The position numbers were made by a program, and so were the translations under genes. A model generated the notes under the pieces. That model ran no database searches. It saw only the letters and a list, made by a program, of their open reading frames with translations, and was not told the DNA's origin. Source: CF-39 sp035651155 (GTDB lineage: Bacteria; Chloroflexota; Limnocylindria; P2-11E). Taken from it: a stretch of 64,000 nucleotides of DNA. Shown piece after piece: positions 18,229 to 26,588 of this stretch. How positions within the stretch are numbered: position 1 is the stretch's first letter; each line of letters starts with the position of its first letter. The DNA is taken from positions 1-64,000 of the forward strand of contig DASRGG010000001.1 in the NCBI GenBank assembly GCA_035651155.1. Reading direction: 5' to 3'.

Positions 18229-18753
18229 ACGCACAGCGGCGACGGCGGGCGATTCCGCTTCTGCCCCCGCGACGGCACGCCTCTCGTGCCGACGCGCATC
18301 GATGGCCGCGATCGGCCCACGTGCCCGGTCTGCGGCTTCGCCGACTTCATGCACGTGCAGATCGGCGCGAACACCATCGTCGAGCGCGACGATCGGGTGC
18401 TCCTCGTGCGCCTCAACTACGGTCCGCGCGACGGACGCTGGGCGCTGCCCGGCGGTCTCGTGGAGGTGGACGAGACTCCCGTCGAGGCCGCCGTCCGCGA
18501 GACGGAGGAGGAGACCGGATTCAGGGTCGAGCTCGACGGGCTCCTCGCGACCTGGATGCGTCCGGGGTTCCCGATCCTCGTCGTGATCTACCTGGCCCAC
18601 ATCACGTCCGGCGAGCTGCGCGTGGCGCCGGATGAAGCGTCGGAGGCGCGGTTCTTCCCGCGCGGCAGCATCCCGCCGCTCGACGAGCTCGCCTGGCCCT
18701 CGACGGCACACGGCCTCGACGCGTGGCGCGCCTACGAGCCACCACGTCCCTAG
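18229..18753 (+). CDS. Nudix hydrolase with N-terminal zinc ribbon, apparent ACG start
   Basis: A 174-residue protein. An N-terminal zinc ribbon with a CPRDG and a CPVCG motif (the first has only one cysteine) is followed by the Nudix box around GLVEVDETPVEAAVRETEEETGF, which has the conserved glycine, RE and EExG residues. It hydrolyses nucleoside diphosphates linked to another moiety. The stretch between the isomerase stop and the ribbon has no ATG, GTG or TTG in frame. ACG 18229, two bases after that stop, is the best-placed initiator. The nearest later GTG would cut the ribbon. Confidence 0.8.
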   Translation, partial: THSGDGGRFRFCPRDGTPLVPTRIDGRDRPTCPVCGFADFMHVQIGANTIVERDDRVLLVRLNYGPRDGRWALPGGLVEVDETPVEAAVRETEEETGFRVELDGLLATWMRPGFPILVVIYLAHITSGELRVAPDEASEARFFPRGSIPPLDELAWPSTAHGLDAWRAYEPPRP

Positions 18754-18782
18754 GGATGGGACGGGCACGCGCGTATCAGGAG

Positions 18783-18823
18783 AACGCGCCGGAAACGCGC
18801 CAGAAATGGGGCGCGCCTAGAAT
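18783..18823 (+). promoter_or_regulatory. Promoter with two phased operator-like repeats
   Basis: Two copies of AACGCGCC(G/A)GAAA begin at 18783 and 18794, one helical turn (11 bp) apart, over the expected -35 position. They are followed by a good -10 hexamer TAGAAT at 18818-18823. The repeats look like a binding site for a transcription factor controlling the SWIM-protein gene. Confidence 0.5.
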
Positions 18824-18870
18824 CGGCTCGCCGGCGCCAGCCGGGAATGACGGAGTGGTGGAGGAGTCGC

Positions 18871-19137
18871 ATGTACTCGAGCCTCATCTCCAAGATCGAG
18901 AAGGCGAAGCGTTACGCCGAAGAGCCCGAGCGGATCACCTTCGAGACCTTTGACGTCCGATTCCGCGGCGATAACGGCTCGCATCGCGTCTCTCTTCGCG
19001 GGGATGACTGGACCTGCGAGTGCGATCACTTCCATACCAGCGGCCTCTGCGCGCACGTCATGACCATGCAGCGCGTCTTCGCGAGCCATCTCAGCGAGGC
19101 GGCTCGGTACACGACGGAGCACGTCGTCCCGGCCTAA
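18871..19137 (+). CDS. Small SWIM zinc-finger protein
   Basis: An 88-residue protein starting at ATG 18871 behind GGAGGAG. The C-terminal half carries a SWIM-type zinc finger: CxC followed by a C-x-H pair (CECDHFHTSGLCAH). SWIM domains bind DNA or protein partners and often accompany SWI2/SNF2 helicases, but none is nearby. The N-terminus is a charged helix. The gene has its own leadered promoter and stands alone before the cobalamin riboswitch. Its role is unknown. Confidence 0.75.
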   Translation: MYSSLISKIEKAKRYAEEPERITFETFDVRFRGDNGSHRVSLRGDDWTCECDHFHTSGLCAHVMTMQRVFASHLSEAARYTTEHVVPA

Positions 19138-19164
19138 CCTCCGCGATCTCACAACTGAATACGC

Positions 19165-19252
19165 GGGTGTCCCAGCGAAGCCGGTGCAATTCCGGCAGGG
19201 TCGCGCCACCGTGATGGGCTCGTAGCCCGAACTCGGGTCGCCTGGGCATCCC
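19165..19252 (+). promoter_or_regulatory. Cobalamin riboswitch
   Basis: The core contains AAGCCGGTGCAATTCCGGC, the B12-box-like GCGCCACCGTGA, and a closing helix between GGGTGTCCCAGCGA (from 19165) and TCGCCTGGGCATCCC (to 19252). This layout matches the cobalamin riboswitch family, probably a compact variant. It lies just before btuF and should repress the B12 importer when cobalamin is plentiful. Confidence 0.88.
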
Positions 19253-19293
19253 GCTCGCGGCCTACACACCTTCGCGTGAAAGGGGTGCGCCTG

Positions 19294-20241
19294 ATGACCC
19301 GTCGAGCCCTCGCGATCCTCGCGTTCCTCGCCCTTCTCCTCGCCGCGTGCGTTCCCGGCGCCGCCACGCCCACCGCCGTCCCGGGCGTGTCCGGCCCCGC
19401 GACCGTCGCGCCGCCACGCGCCTTCCCCGCGACGATCACGGACTTCCAGAACCGCAGCGTCGGCGTCCCCGCCGAGCCGCAGCGCATCGTCTCGATCGGG
19501 CCGTCGAACACCGAATTCCTCTTCGCGCTCGACGCCGGATCGCGCGTCGTCGGCGTCGACGATTTCTCGGACGAGCCCGCGGCGGCGGCGAAGATCGACA
19601 AGGTCGGGGGCGTGAAGGTCAACGTCGAGAAGGTCGTCTCGCTGCGACCCGACCTCGTCATCTCGGTGAAGTTCTCGGATGGGACGATCGAGCGCATCTC
19701 CAGCGCCGGCATCCCGGTGCTCGTCGTCGATCCGCAGACCCTCGGCGACGTCGCGCGCACGGCGATCCTCATCGGTCATGCGGTCGGGAAGGACGGCGAC
19801 GGTCTCGCGCGGTCGATCGACCAGAAGCTGCAGGCCGTCAAAGCGAAGGTCGCGTCCGCGACCACGACCCCGCGCGTCTTCCACGAGGTGGACGCGAGCG
19901 ATCCCGCGAAGCCATTCACCGTGGGACCGGGCTCGTACATCAACGACCTCATCGCGCTGGTCCGGGGTGCGAACATCGCGGCGGGCGCCGGATCGGCGTA
20001 CCCGCAGATGTCGCTCGAGGAGATCGTGCGGGCGGACCCCGAGGTCATCGTGCTCGGCGACGCCGACTACGGCACGACGTTCGAGCAGGTCTCGACGCGG
20101 CCGGGCTGGTCGGGGATGAGCGCGGTGAAGAGCAAGCGCGTCTACCCAATCGCCGACAGCCTCGTCTCGCGGCCGGGCCCGCGCGTCGCGGATGCCGCGG
20201 AGGCGTACGCCAGGCTGGTGCACCCGGAGCTCTTCCGCTGA
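19294..20241 (+). CDS. btuF: Vitamin B12 ABC transporter substrate-binding lipoprotein
   Basis: A 315-residue protein starting at ATG 19294 with AAAGGGG upstream. A GTG at 19276 is an alternative. The signal peptide ends in the lipobox LLAAC, then a Thr/Pro-rich linker. The body is a helical-backbone metal/cobalamin receptor of the BtuF/FecB type, with RIVSIGPSNTEFLFAL near the start. It captures cobalamin outside the membrane for BtuCD. Its position directly after the riboswitch supports this substrate. Confidence 0.92.
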   Translation: MTRRALAILAFLALLLAACVPGAATPTAVPGVSGPATVAPPRAFPATITDFQNRSVGVPAEPQRIVSIGPSNTEFLFALDAGSRVVGVDDFSDEPAAAAKIDKVGGVKVNVEKVVSLRPDLVISVKFSDGTIERISSAGIPVLVVDPQTLGDVARTAILIGHAVGKDGDGLARSIDQKLQAVKAKVASATTTPRVFHEVDASDPAKPFTVGPGSYINDLIALVRGANIAAGAGSAYPQMSLEEIVRADPEVIVLGDADYGTTFEQVSTRPGWSGMSAVKSKRVYPIADSLVSRPGPRVADAAEAYARLVHPELFR

Positions 20242-21233
20242 CGCGGGGCGCCCTGATCATCGCGGTCCTCGCGGCGGCGCTCGCGATGAGCGTCGTCGCG
20301 GGGATCCTCTTCGGCACCGTTCCGCTTCCCTTCGCGGGGACGATCGACGCGCTGCTCGGGCGCGGCGACGCGACGACGCTCACGATCGTCCGCGACCTGC
20401 GTCTTCCGCGCGTCGTCGCGGCGGCGCTCGTGGGCGGCGCGCTCGCGGTGGCCGGCGCGCTGCTCCAGGGACTGCTGCGCAATCCGCTCGCCGATCCCTT
20501 CGTCACCGGAGCGTCGGCCGGCGGCGCGTTGGGAGCGGTCGCGGCGGTGGCGCTCGCGTCTTCGGTGCCCACCCTCGTCCCGATCGCCTCGTTCGCGGGC
20601 GCGCTCCTCTCGGTCGCGCTGGTGTGGCGGATGGCGCGCATCGGTGGACCGACGACGATCCTGACCGTGCTCCTCGCCGGCGTCGTGCTCACGTCGTTCG
20701 CCGGCGCGGTCGTGACGCTCGTCGTGGTGGCGAGCGACCGCCTCTCCCTCCATCTGCGCGCGCTCCTCGACGTGCTCGTCGGCGGTGTCTCGGTGCGCGA
20801 CGGCGCGGAGCTCGCCGCCGCGGGGGTCGTCGTCGCCGTCGCCCTCGCCGGCGCCCTCGCGCTCGCGCCGCGCGTGGACGCCTACGCGTTCGGCGAGGAG
20901 ACCGCGAGCACGCTCGGCGTGGACACCGAGCGGGTGACCGCGGGCGTGCTCGTCATCACCGCCCTGCTCGCGGGCGCGGCCGTCGCCCTCGCCGGCCTCG
21001 TCGCGTTCGTCGGACTCGTCGTCCCGCACGCGATGCGCGGCCTGCTCGGCGCGCGCCACCGGCCGCTCATCGTCGCGTGCTTCCTCGCGGGCGCCGCGGT
21101 GCTCGTCCTCGCGGACCTGGGCGCGCGCACCGCGCTCGCGCCCGCCGAGCTTCCGGTCGGCGTCCTCACCGGCGCGATCGGCGGCCCGTTCTTCCTCCTG
21201 CTCCTCGTCCGCTCGCGGCGGATCGTCCCCTGA
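20238..21233 (+). CDS. btuC: Vitamin B12 ABC transporter permease, apparent CTG start
   Basis: A 331-residue FecCD/BtuC family permease with about ten membrane segments. Conserved blocks include LRLPRVVAAALVGGALAVAGALLQ, NPLADP and GLVAFVGLVVPHAMR. The first helix begins at TRGALIIAV, before any ATG, GTG or TTG. CTG 20238 overlaps the btuF stop (CTGA) and has GGAG eight bases upstream, so it is the likely initiator. ATG 20287 would cut the first helix in half. It couples to BtuD for ATP-driven cobalamin import. Confidence 0.88.
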   Translation: MTRGALIIAVLAAALAMSVVAGILFGTVPLPFAGTIDALLGRGDATTLTIVRDLRLPRVVAAALVGGALAVAGALLQGLLRNPLADPFVTGASAGGALGAVAAVALASSVPTLVPIASFAGALLSVALVWRMARIGGPTTILTVLLAGVVLTSFAGAVVTLVVVASDRLSLHLRALLDVLVGGVSVRDGAELAAAGVVVAVALAGALALAPRVDAYAFGEETASTLGVDTERVTAGVLVITALLAGAAVALAGLVAFVGLVVPHAMRGLLGARHRPLIVACFLAGAAVLVLADLGARTALAPAELPVGVLTGAIGGPFFLLLLVRSRRIVP

Positions 21234-21991
21234 TGCTCGAGGCACGCGGCGTCGTGGCCGGGTACCGCGAGCGCGAGGTGCTGCACGGGTGCGACCTCAC
21301 CGTCGGGTCCGGGGAGGTGGTGGCGGTCGTCGGGCCGAACGGTGCCGGAAAGTCGACGCTGCTGCGCGTGCTGGCCGGTCTGCTCCGGCCGTCCGCCGGC
21401 GAGGTGCGCATCGGGGACGTGCCCCTCGCGACGCTGCCGCGCGCCGACGTCGCGCGCCGCGTCGCCGTCGTGCCGCAGGCGGTGGAGACGCTCTTCCCAT
21501 TCACGGTGCGCGAGCTCGTGGCGCTCGGACGGACCGCGCGGCTCGATGCGCTCGGCCGAAGCTCCGGCGACGACGTGGCCGCGGTGACGCGCGCGATCGC
21601 GACGCTCGATCTGGACGATCTCGCGGAGCGCCGCGTCGACGCGATCAGCGGCGGCGAGCGCCAGCGCGTCGTCCTCGCCATGGCGCTCGCGCAGGAGACG
21701 CCGGTGCTGCTGCTCGACGAGCCGACGGTCCATCTCGACCCCGCGCATCAGCTGGCGACGGTCGATCTCGTGCGTCGCCTCGCGCGCGAGCGCGGCCTCG
21801 CGGTGCTCGCCATCGTGCACGAGCTGAACCTCGCGGGCCTGGCGGATCGCGTCGCCGTCGTGGTGGAGGGACGCATCGTCCGGGACGCGGCGCCCACCGC
21901 GGCGCTCGAGCCCGATCTGGTGCGCGCGGTCTTCGGCGAGGGCTGGACCGTCATGCGACAGGGCGGCCGCGCGATCGTCATCCCCAGCTGA
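21233..21991 (+). CDS. btuD: Vitamin B12 ABC transporter ATP-binding protein
   Basis: A 252-residue ATPase starting at ATG 21233 within TGATG at the btuC stop. Walker A is GPNGAGKST, the signature motif SGGERQR, Walker B VLLLDEP, and the switch histidine is in IVHELN. It follows the FepC/BtuD style and powers the BtuCF importer. It ends the riboswitch-controlled operon. Confidence 0.93.
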   Translation: MLEARGVVAGYREREVLHGCDLTVGSGEVVAVVGPNGAGKSTLLRVLAGLLRPSAGEVRIGDVPLATLPRADVARRVAVVPQAVETLFPFTVRELVALGRTARLDALGRSSGDDVAAVTRAIATLDLDDLAERRVDAISGGERQRVVLAMALAQETPVLLLDEPTVHLDPAHQLATVDLVRRLARERGLAVLAIVHELNLAGLADRVAVVVEGRIVRDAAPTAALEPDLVRAVFGEGWTVMRQGGRAIVIPS

Positions 21992-22238
21992 TCGTCAGGC
22001 CGCCCGGATCGCGCGCTCGATCTGGAGGCCGCGGCCCTTCATGTCCACGGCGACCGCGTGCCGGGTCGTGGGTCGTCGCATCGGGACCGGCGCGGCCGTT
22101 CCGCGGACGACCGTCCGCACGGTCCGCGATCGGCGCGGGCGCGACGGATCCTGTCGAGATCGCGAAGGAACGCCTGGACCGCATCGCACGATCCACAGCG
22201 CACGGAGCAGGGTCGGACCGCGGGCACCTCCGCGGCCG

Positions 22239-23036
22239 CTACCGCGCGGTCACCTCGAGCGGCGCGGTCCAGCCCCACTCCCAGGTGGTCAGCTCTTCGA
22301 TGAGCGCGTGATGCGTGAGATCGAGCGTGATCGGGGTGACGCTGATCTTGCCCGCGCGGACCGCCGCGACGTCGGTCCCCTCCACGGCATCCTCGCTCAC
22401 CGCCGGTCCGCCGACCCAGTAGTACGGATTGCCGTACGGATCGAGCCGCTCGATGAGCTGGTCGCGGTAGGTGCGCTTTCCGAGCCGCGTGACCTCGACG
22501 CCGGCGATGCGGTCGCGCGGGAGCGCGGGGACGTTGATGTTGAGGAGCGAGTCCGGCGCGAAGCCCTTCTCGATGATGTTCTGGGCGAGGAGCGCGGCGA
22601 ACGACGCGGCCGGACCGTAGTCGGTATCGCCGCCGAACGCCGCGATCGAGATCGCGATCGACGGGATGTTCGACAGGAGTCCCTCCATCGCCGCCGCGAC
22701 CGTGCCCGAGTAGGTGATGTCGTCGCCCATGTTCGCGCCGCGGTTGATGCCGCTGACCACGAGATCCGGACGATGACGCAGGAACCCGAGCGCGGCGAGC
22801 CGCACGCAATCCGTCGGCGAGCCGTCCGTCATGTGGGCGGGGTGTCCGTTGCGCAGCTTCGTCGCGCGCACCCGGAGCGGCCGGAAGAGCGTGATGCTGT
22901 GACTGGCGCCGCTCCAATTCCGCTCGGGGACGATGATGTCGACGTCGCCGACCGCGCCGAGCGCGTCCGCGAGCGGCGGCAGCGCGTCGGCGTCGATGCC
23001 GTCGTCGTTGGTGACGAGGATGTGCGGGTGCGCCAT
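22239..23036 (-). CDS. surE: 5'-nucleotidase SurE
   Basis: A 265-residue phosphatase. The N-terminal VTNDDGIDA motif carries the two metal-binding aspartates, and SGASHSIT and VVSGINRGANMGDDITYSGTV are diagnostic of SurE. It dephosphorylates nucleoside monophosphates and is linked to stress survival. The ATG shares one base with the stop of the upstream AI-2E family permease, so both are co-translated. The region beyond its stop (21992-22238) has no gene I can support. Confidence 0.95.
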   Translation of the reverse strand: MAHPHILVTNDDGIDADALPPLADALGAVGDVDIIVPERNWSGASHSITLFRPLRVRATKLRNGHPAHMTDGSPTDCVRLAALGFLRHRPDLVVSGINRGANMGDDITYSGTVAAAMEGLLSNIPSIAISIAAFGGDTDYGPAASFAALLAQNIIEKGFAPDSLLNINVPALPRDRIAGVEVTRLGKRTYRDQLIERLDPYGNPYYWVGGPAVSEDAVEGTDVAAVRAGKISVTPITLDLTHHALIEELTTWEWGWTAPLEVTAR

Positions 23037-24133
23037 CAGCTCGCCTCGACCAGATGCTCGGACTCGCCCGGCCGTCCGATGGTGACGTCCCACAGGTAGT
23101 GCGCGAACACGTTCAGGATCCCCGCGATGGGCATCGCGAGCACGACGCCCCAGAAGCCCGCGACGCGCGCGCCGAGCAGGAGCGCGAAGAACACGAAGAG
23201 GGGGTGGATCCCGATGCTGCGTGACATGATGCGCGGGCCCACGACGTTGAGGACGATCTGCTGCAGCACGAGGAGCGCGATGAACACCCAGAGCAGGCGA
23301 TCGCCCGCGCCGACCGCGGTGACGCCGAGGACCGGGACCATCGCGATGATGGGGCCGAAGAACGGGATGATCATCGTGAGCCCTGACACGACCGAGAGCA
23401 CGCCCGCGAACGGAACGCTGAAGAACGTGAGGATGATGTACGTCGCGATCGCGTAGATCGTGCCGAGGATCAGCGACCCGCGGATGAAGCCGCCGAACGA
23501 GCGGTCCGCGGCCTCGCGGAACATCTCGGCCTCGTGCCGGCGGGACGGCGGGAGGCGCATCAGCAGGCGGCGCCACAGCGCGTCGCCGTCGATGAGCATG
23601 AGGAACGCGATGATCAGCACGAGCGTGAGGTTGAACAGCACGCCTGCGGTCGCCGAGATCACGCCGAGGATGTCGGCCGCGTACGCTCCGGCGATCGCGC
23701 CGACGCGCTGGGGCAGGGTCCCGTACAGATCGGCGAGGTCCACCTTCACGCCGGCGGACGCGAGCGTGTTCTGCGCGTTGATGACGGCCTGGCCGGCGCG
23801 GTCGCCGTACTCGGGCGCGCGCGCGATCATGTCGGAGAGCTGCTGCGAGAGGGGCGGCACGACGAGCGCGCCCGCGGCCGCGAGCAGGACCGCGATGACG
23901 ATGTACACCGCCACGACGGAGAGCGTGCGGTCGAGCGGCGTCCGGTCATCGATCCGCCGCACCAGCGGCGCGAGCAGGTAGGACACCGCCCACGCCGCGA
24001 TGAACACCAGCAGGACGTCGGCCACCGCGCCGACGGCCTGCCAGACCAGCGCGAACACCTGTATCGCGAGGAACGCCGCGAACAGCACGGCCACCACGCG
24101 GAGCAGCTGTCGATCGCTCTCGGTGAGGTGCAT
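23036..24133 (-). CDS. AI-2E family transporter (PerM-like)
   Basis: A 365-residue membrane protein with about eight hydrophobic segments. The family block around GLTMIIPFFGPIIAMVP and the following GPRIMSRSIGIHPLFVFFALLLGARVAGFWG run are typical of AI-2E/PerM proteins. Family members export diverse solutes, and the AI-2 name does not prove substrate. Start ATG 24133 lies eight bases after TAGCAT (24142-24147, minus strand), so it is likely leaderless. It is divergent from thrC. Confidence 0.88.
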   Translation of the reverse strand: MHLTESDRQLLRVVAVLFAAFLAIQVFALVWQAVGAVADVLLVFIAAWAVSYLLAPLVRRIDDRTPLDRTLSVVAVYIVIAVLLAAAGALVVPPLSQQLSDMIARAPEYGDRAGQAVINAQNTLASAGVKVDLADLYGTLPQRVGAIAGAYAADILGVISATAGVLFNLTLVLIIAFLMLIDGDALWRRLLMRLPPSRRHEAEMFREAADRSFGGFIRGSLILGTIYAIATYIILTFFSVPFAGVLSVVSGLTMIIPFFGPIIAMVPVLGVTAVGAGDRLLWVFIALLVLQQIVLNVVGPRIMSRSIGIHPLFVFFALLLGARVAGFWGVVLAMPIAGILNVFAHYLWDVTIGRPGESEHLVEAS

Positions 24134-24141
24134 GCGACCAC

Positions 24142-24163
24142 ATGCTAGGCCCGGCGATACCAT
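24142..24163. promoter_or_regulatory. Divergent leaderless promoter pair
   Basis: On the minus strand TAGCAT (24142-24147) precedes ATG 24133 by eight bases. On the plus strand TACCAT (24158-24163) precedes GTG 24170 by six bases. Both genes lack a ribosome-binding site. Confidence 0.5.
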
Positions 24164-24169
24164 CGCCGG

Positions 24170-25228
24170 GTGCCCATGCGCCCGACGCTGATCGACCGAT
24201 ACGCCGCGCACCTTCCGATCACCGCCCGCACGCCCCGCATCACGCTCGGCGAAGGCGACACGCCCCTGGTGCGCGCGCGCTGGCTCGAACGCGAGTGCCG
24301 CATCGACGAGGTGTGGCTGAAGGTCGAGGGCGGGAACCCGACCGGCTCGTTCAAGGACCGCGGCATGGTCGTCGCCGTGGCGAAGGCGGTCGAGGAGGGC
24401 GCGCGCGCGGTGCTCTGCGCCTCGACCGGCAACACCTCGGCCTCCGCGGCGGCCTACGCGGCGCGCGCCGGTCTGCCGTGCACGGTCGTGCTGCCCGCGG
24501 GATACGTCGCGCTCGGCAAGCTCGTGCAGGCGATCGCGTTCGGCGCGCGCATCGTGGCGGTCCGTGGCGCCTTCGACGCCGCGCTCGCCGTCGTGCGCGA
24601 GCTCGGGGCCTCCGGCGAGGCGACGGTCGTGAACAGCATCAATCCGTACCGCATCGAGGGGCAGAAGACGGCCGCCTTCGAGATCTGCGACGCGCTCGGC
24701 GACGCACCCGACGCGGTCTTCATCCCCGTCGGCAACGCCGGCAACATCACCGCGTACTGGCGCGGATTCGTCGAGGCGAGCGGCACGGGCATGGCGCGCT
24801 CGCGTCCTCGGATGTTCGGGTTCCAGGCCGAGGGGGCGGCGCCGATCGTGCGCGGCGCTCCGGTCGCGGAGCCGCACACGATCGCGACGGCGATCCGCAT
24901 CGGCGCGCCCGCCTCGTGGGCCGGCGCGGTGCGCGCGCGCGACGAATCCGGCGGCGCGATCGAGGCCGTCACCGATGAGGAGATCCTCGCCGCCTACCGT
25001 GACGTGGCGCGGCACGAGGGCGTGTTCTGCGAGCCCGCGAGCGCGGCGGCCATCGCGGGACTGCGCAAGCGCGCGCGTGCCGGGGAGACGTCGGGGCTCC
25101 ATCGTGCGGTGTGCGTGCTCACCGGGAACGGCCTCAAGGATCCCGACACGGCGCGCTCGCTCGCGAGCGAGCCCGTGGAGGTCGACGCGACCACCGATGC
25201 CGTCCGCCGCGTGCTCTCCACGACGTGA
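24170..25228 (+). CDS. thrC: Threonine synthase
   Basis: A 352-residue PLP enzyme converting O-phosphohomoserine to threonine. The PLP lysine lies in NPTGSFKDRGM near residue 61, followed by the CASTGNTSAS phosphate-binding segment and the PVGNAGNITAYW glycine loop. The length fits the compact bacterial threonine synthase class. GTG 24170 was chosen for its exact six-base distance from TACCAT; ATG is two codons later. The stop overlaps the thrB start (GTGA). Confidence 0.94.
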   Translation: MPMRPTLIDRYAAHLPITARTPRITLGEGDTPLVRARWLERECRIDEVWLKVEGGNPTGSFKDRGMVVAVAKAVEEGARAVLCASTGNTSASAAAYAARAGLPCTVVLPAGYVALGKLVQAIAFGARIVAVRGAFDAALAVVRELGASGEATVVNSINPYRIEGQKTAAFEICDALGDAPDAVFIPVGNAGNITAYWRGFVEASGTGMARSRPRMFGFQAEGAAPIVRGAPVAEPHTIATAIRIGAPASWAGAVRARDESGGAIEAVTDEEILAAYRDVARHEGVFCEPASAAAIAGLRKRARAGETSGLHRAVCVLTGNGLKDPDTARSLASEPVEVDATTDAVRRVLSTT

Positions 25229-26124
25229 GGCTGCGCGTCCCGGCGACGAGCGCCAATCTCGGGCCGGGCTTCGACTCGTTCGCGGTGGCGCTGCCGCTGC
25301 TCGCGGAGTTCGAGCTTCGTCCGGCGCGGACATGGAGCGTCGAGTGCGACGGCGACGGCGAGACCGTGCCGCAGGGCGAGGACAACCTCTTCGTCGTCGC
25401 GGCCCGCGCGGTCGGGCGTGCGGCGAACGCGACGGTGGCCGCGCAGCACGTCACGCAGCGCTCGGCGATCCCGGTGGCGCGCGGGCTCGGCTCGAGCGCC
25501 GCGGCCATCGTCGGTGGTGCGGTAGCAGCGAACGCACTGCTCGGCGAGCCGCTCGATCGGCGCACGCTCCTGCGCGTGGCAAGTGAGGTCGAGGGCCACG
25601 CGGACAACGTCGCGGCCGCCCTGTACGGGGCGCTCACGGTGGCGCTGCCCGACGAGGCGGGGCCGTTCGCGACCCGCATCGCCTTCCCCGGCGCGTGGCG
25701 CGTCTGCGTCTTCATCCCCGGCGCGCGCCTTCTCACCGAGGATGCGCGCGCGGTCCTGCCGCCGCAGGTCCCGCGCGCGGATGCGGTGTTCAACCTCGCG
25801 CACGCGGCGGCGCTCGTGGCCGCCGTGCTGCGATCGGACGGCGCGCTGCTGTCCATGGCGATGGCCGATCGGCTGCACCAGCCCGCGCGCACGAGCATGG
25901 TCCCCGCGCTCGGCGAGGTCATCGCGGCGGCGCGTGACGCCGGCGCGTTCGGGGCCGCGCTCTCGGGCGCCGGCCCGAGCATCCTCGCGATCGCGCCGGT
26001 CCGCCTCGCGCCGCGCGTCGTCGCGGCCATGGAGGAGACCGCCGCGGCTCACGGTGTCGGTGGTCGAGCCCGTCTCCTCCGAGTGCGAGCGGCGGGCGCG
26101 CAGATCGTCGAGCGACGCTCGTGA
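25225..26124 (+). CDS. thrB: Homoserine kinase
   Basis: A 299-residue GHMP kinase making O-phosphohomoserine for the threonine synthase encoded just upstream. It has an early PATSANLGPGFDSF segment typical of ThrB, the ATP-binding ARGLGSSAAAIVGG motif, and the late SGAGPSI motif. GTG 25225 overlaps the thrC stop. The stop overlaps the next start, so the operon is tightly coupled. Confidence 0.94.
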   Translation: MRLRVPATSANLGPGFDSFAVALPLLAEFELRPARTWSVECDGDGETVPQGEDNLFVVAARAVGRAANATVAAQHVTQRSAIPVARGLGSSAAAIVGGAVAANALLGEPLDRRTLLRVASEVEGHADNVAAALYGALTVALPDEAGPFATRIAFPGAWRVCVFIPGARLLTEDARAVLPPQVPRADAVFNLAHAAALVAAVLRSDGALLSMAMADRLHQPARTSMVPALGEVIAAARDAGAFGAALSGAGPSILAIAPVRLAPRVVAAMEETAAAHGVGGRARLLRVRAAGAQIVERRS

Positions 26125-26588
26125 CCCGTGTCGTCGTCGGTGCGCTCGTCATCGCGACGCTCGCGTCCGCGTGCGGCGGCGGCGTCGCGGGGGGCTCGCG
26201 CGCGCCGAGCGCGACGGCGACCGGCGGCGCGTCCGCGAGCCCGACCGCGCTCGCGTCCGCGACGCCGATGACCTCGGCGCGGGGCTCGATCACTGTGCGC
26301 ACGCCGCTCTCCGGCGCGCGCGTGACCTCGCCCCTCGCGATCACCGGGGACGCCAGCGTCTTCGAGGCCGCGCTGCAATGGCGTCTCGTCGATAGCGGTG
26401 GACGCGTCGTCGTCGATGGCATCGCCACCGCGAGCGCCGGCGCGCCCGCGCGCGGCACGTTCAGCGTCGGCGCGACGTTCACGCCGCCGGCAGCCGACAC
26501 GACCGGCGTGGTCGAGGTGTACGACCGAAGCCCGAAGGACGGGCAGATCGACGAGATCGTGCGCGTCCCGGTCGTCATCGCCCACTAG
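26121..26588 (+). CDS. Lipoprotein with Gmad2-type immunoglobulin-like domain
   Basis: A 155-residue protein starting at GTG 26121, overlapping thrB (GTGA). The signal peptide ends in the lipobox LASAC, then a Ser/Ala/Thr linker. From about residue 55 a beta-rich domain (ITVRTPLSGARVTSPL ... GTFSVGATF) resembles the Gmad2 domain found in spore-germination and surface lipoproteins. It is probably anchored outside the cytoplasmic membrane. Its placement between threonine and biotin genes does not suggest a role. Confidence 0.75.
   Translation: MTRVVVGALVIATLASACGGGVAGGSRAPSATATGGASASPTALASATPMTSARGSITVRTPLSGARVTSPLAITGDASVFEAALQWRLVDSGGRVVVDGIATASAGAPARGTFSVGATFTPPAADTTGVVEVYDRSPKDGQIDEIVRVPVVIAH

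Noticed and set aside
21992..22238. Short minus-strand frames after surE, including one with closely spaced cysteines (CGSC)
   Set aside because: The cysteine stretch recalls a DCC-type fragment, but no complete frame or start supports a gene.
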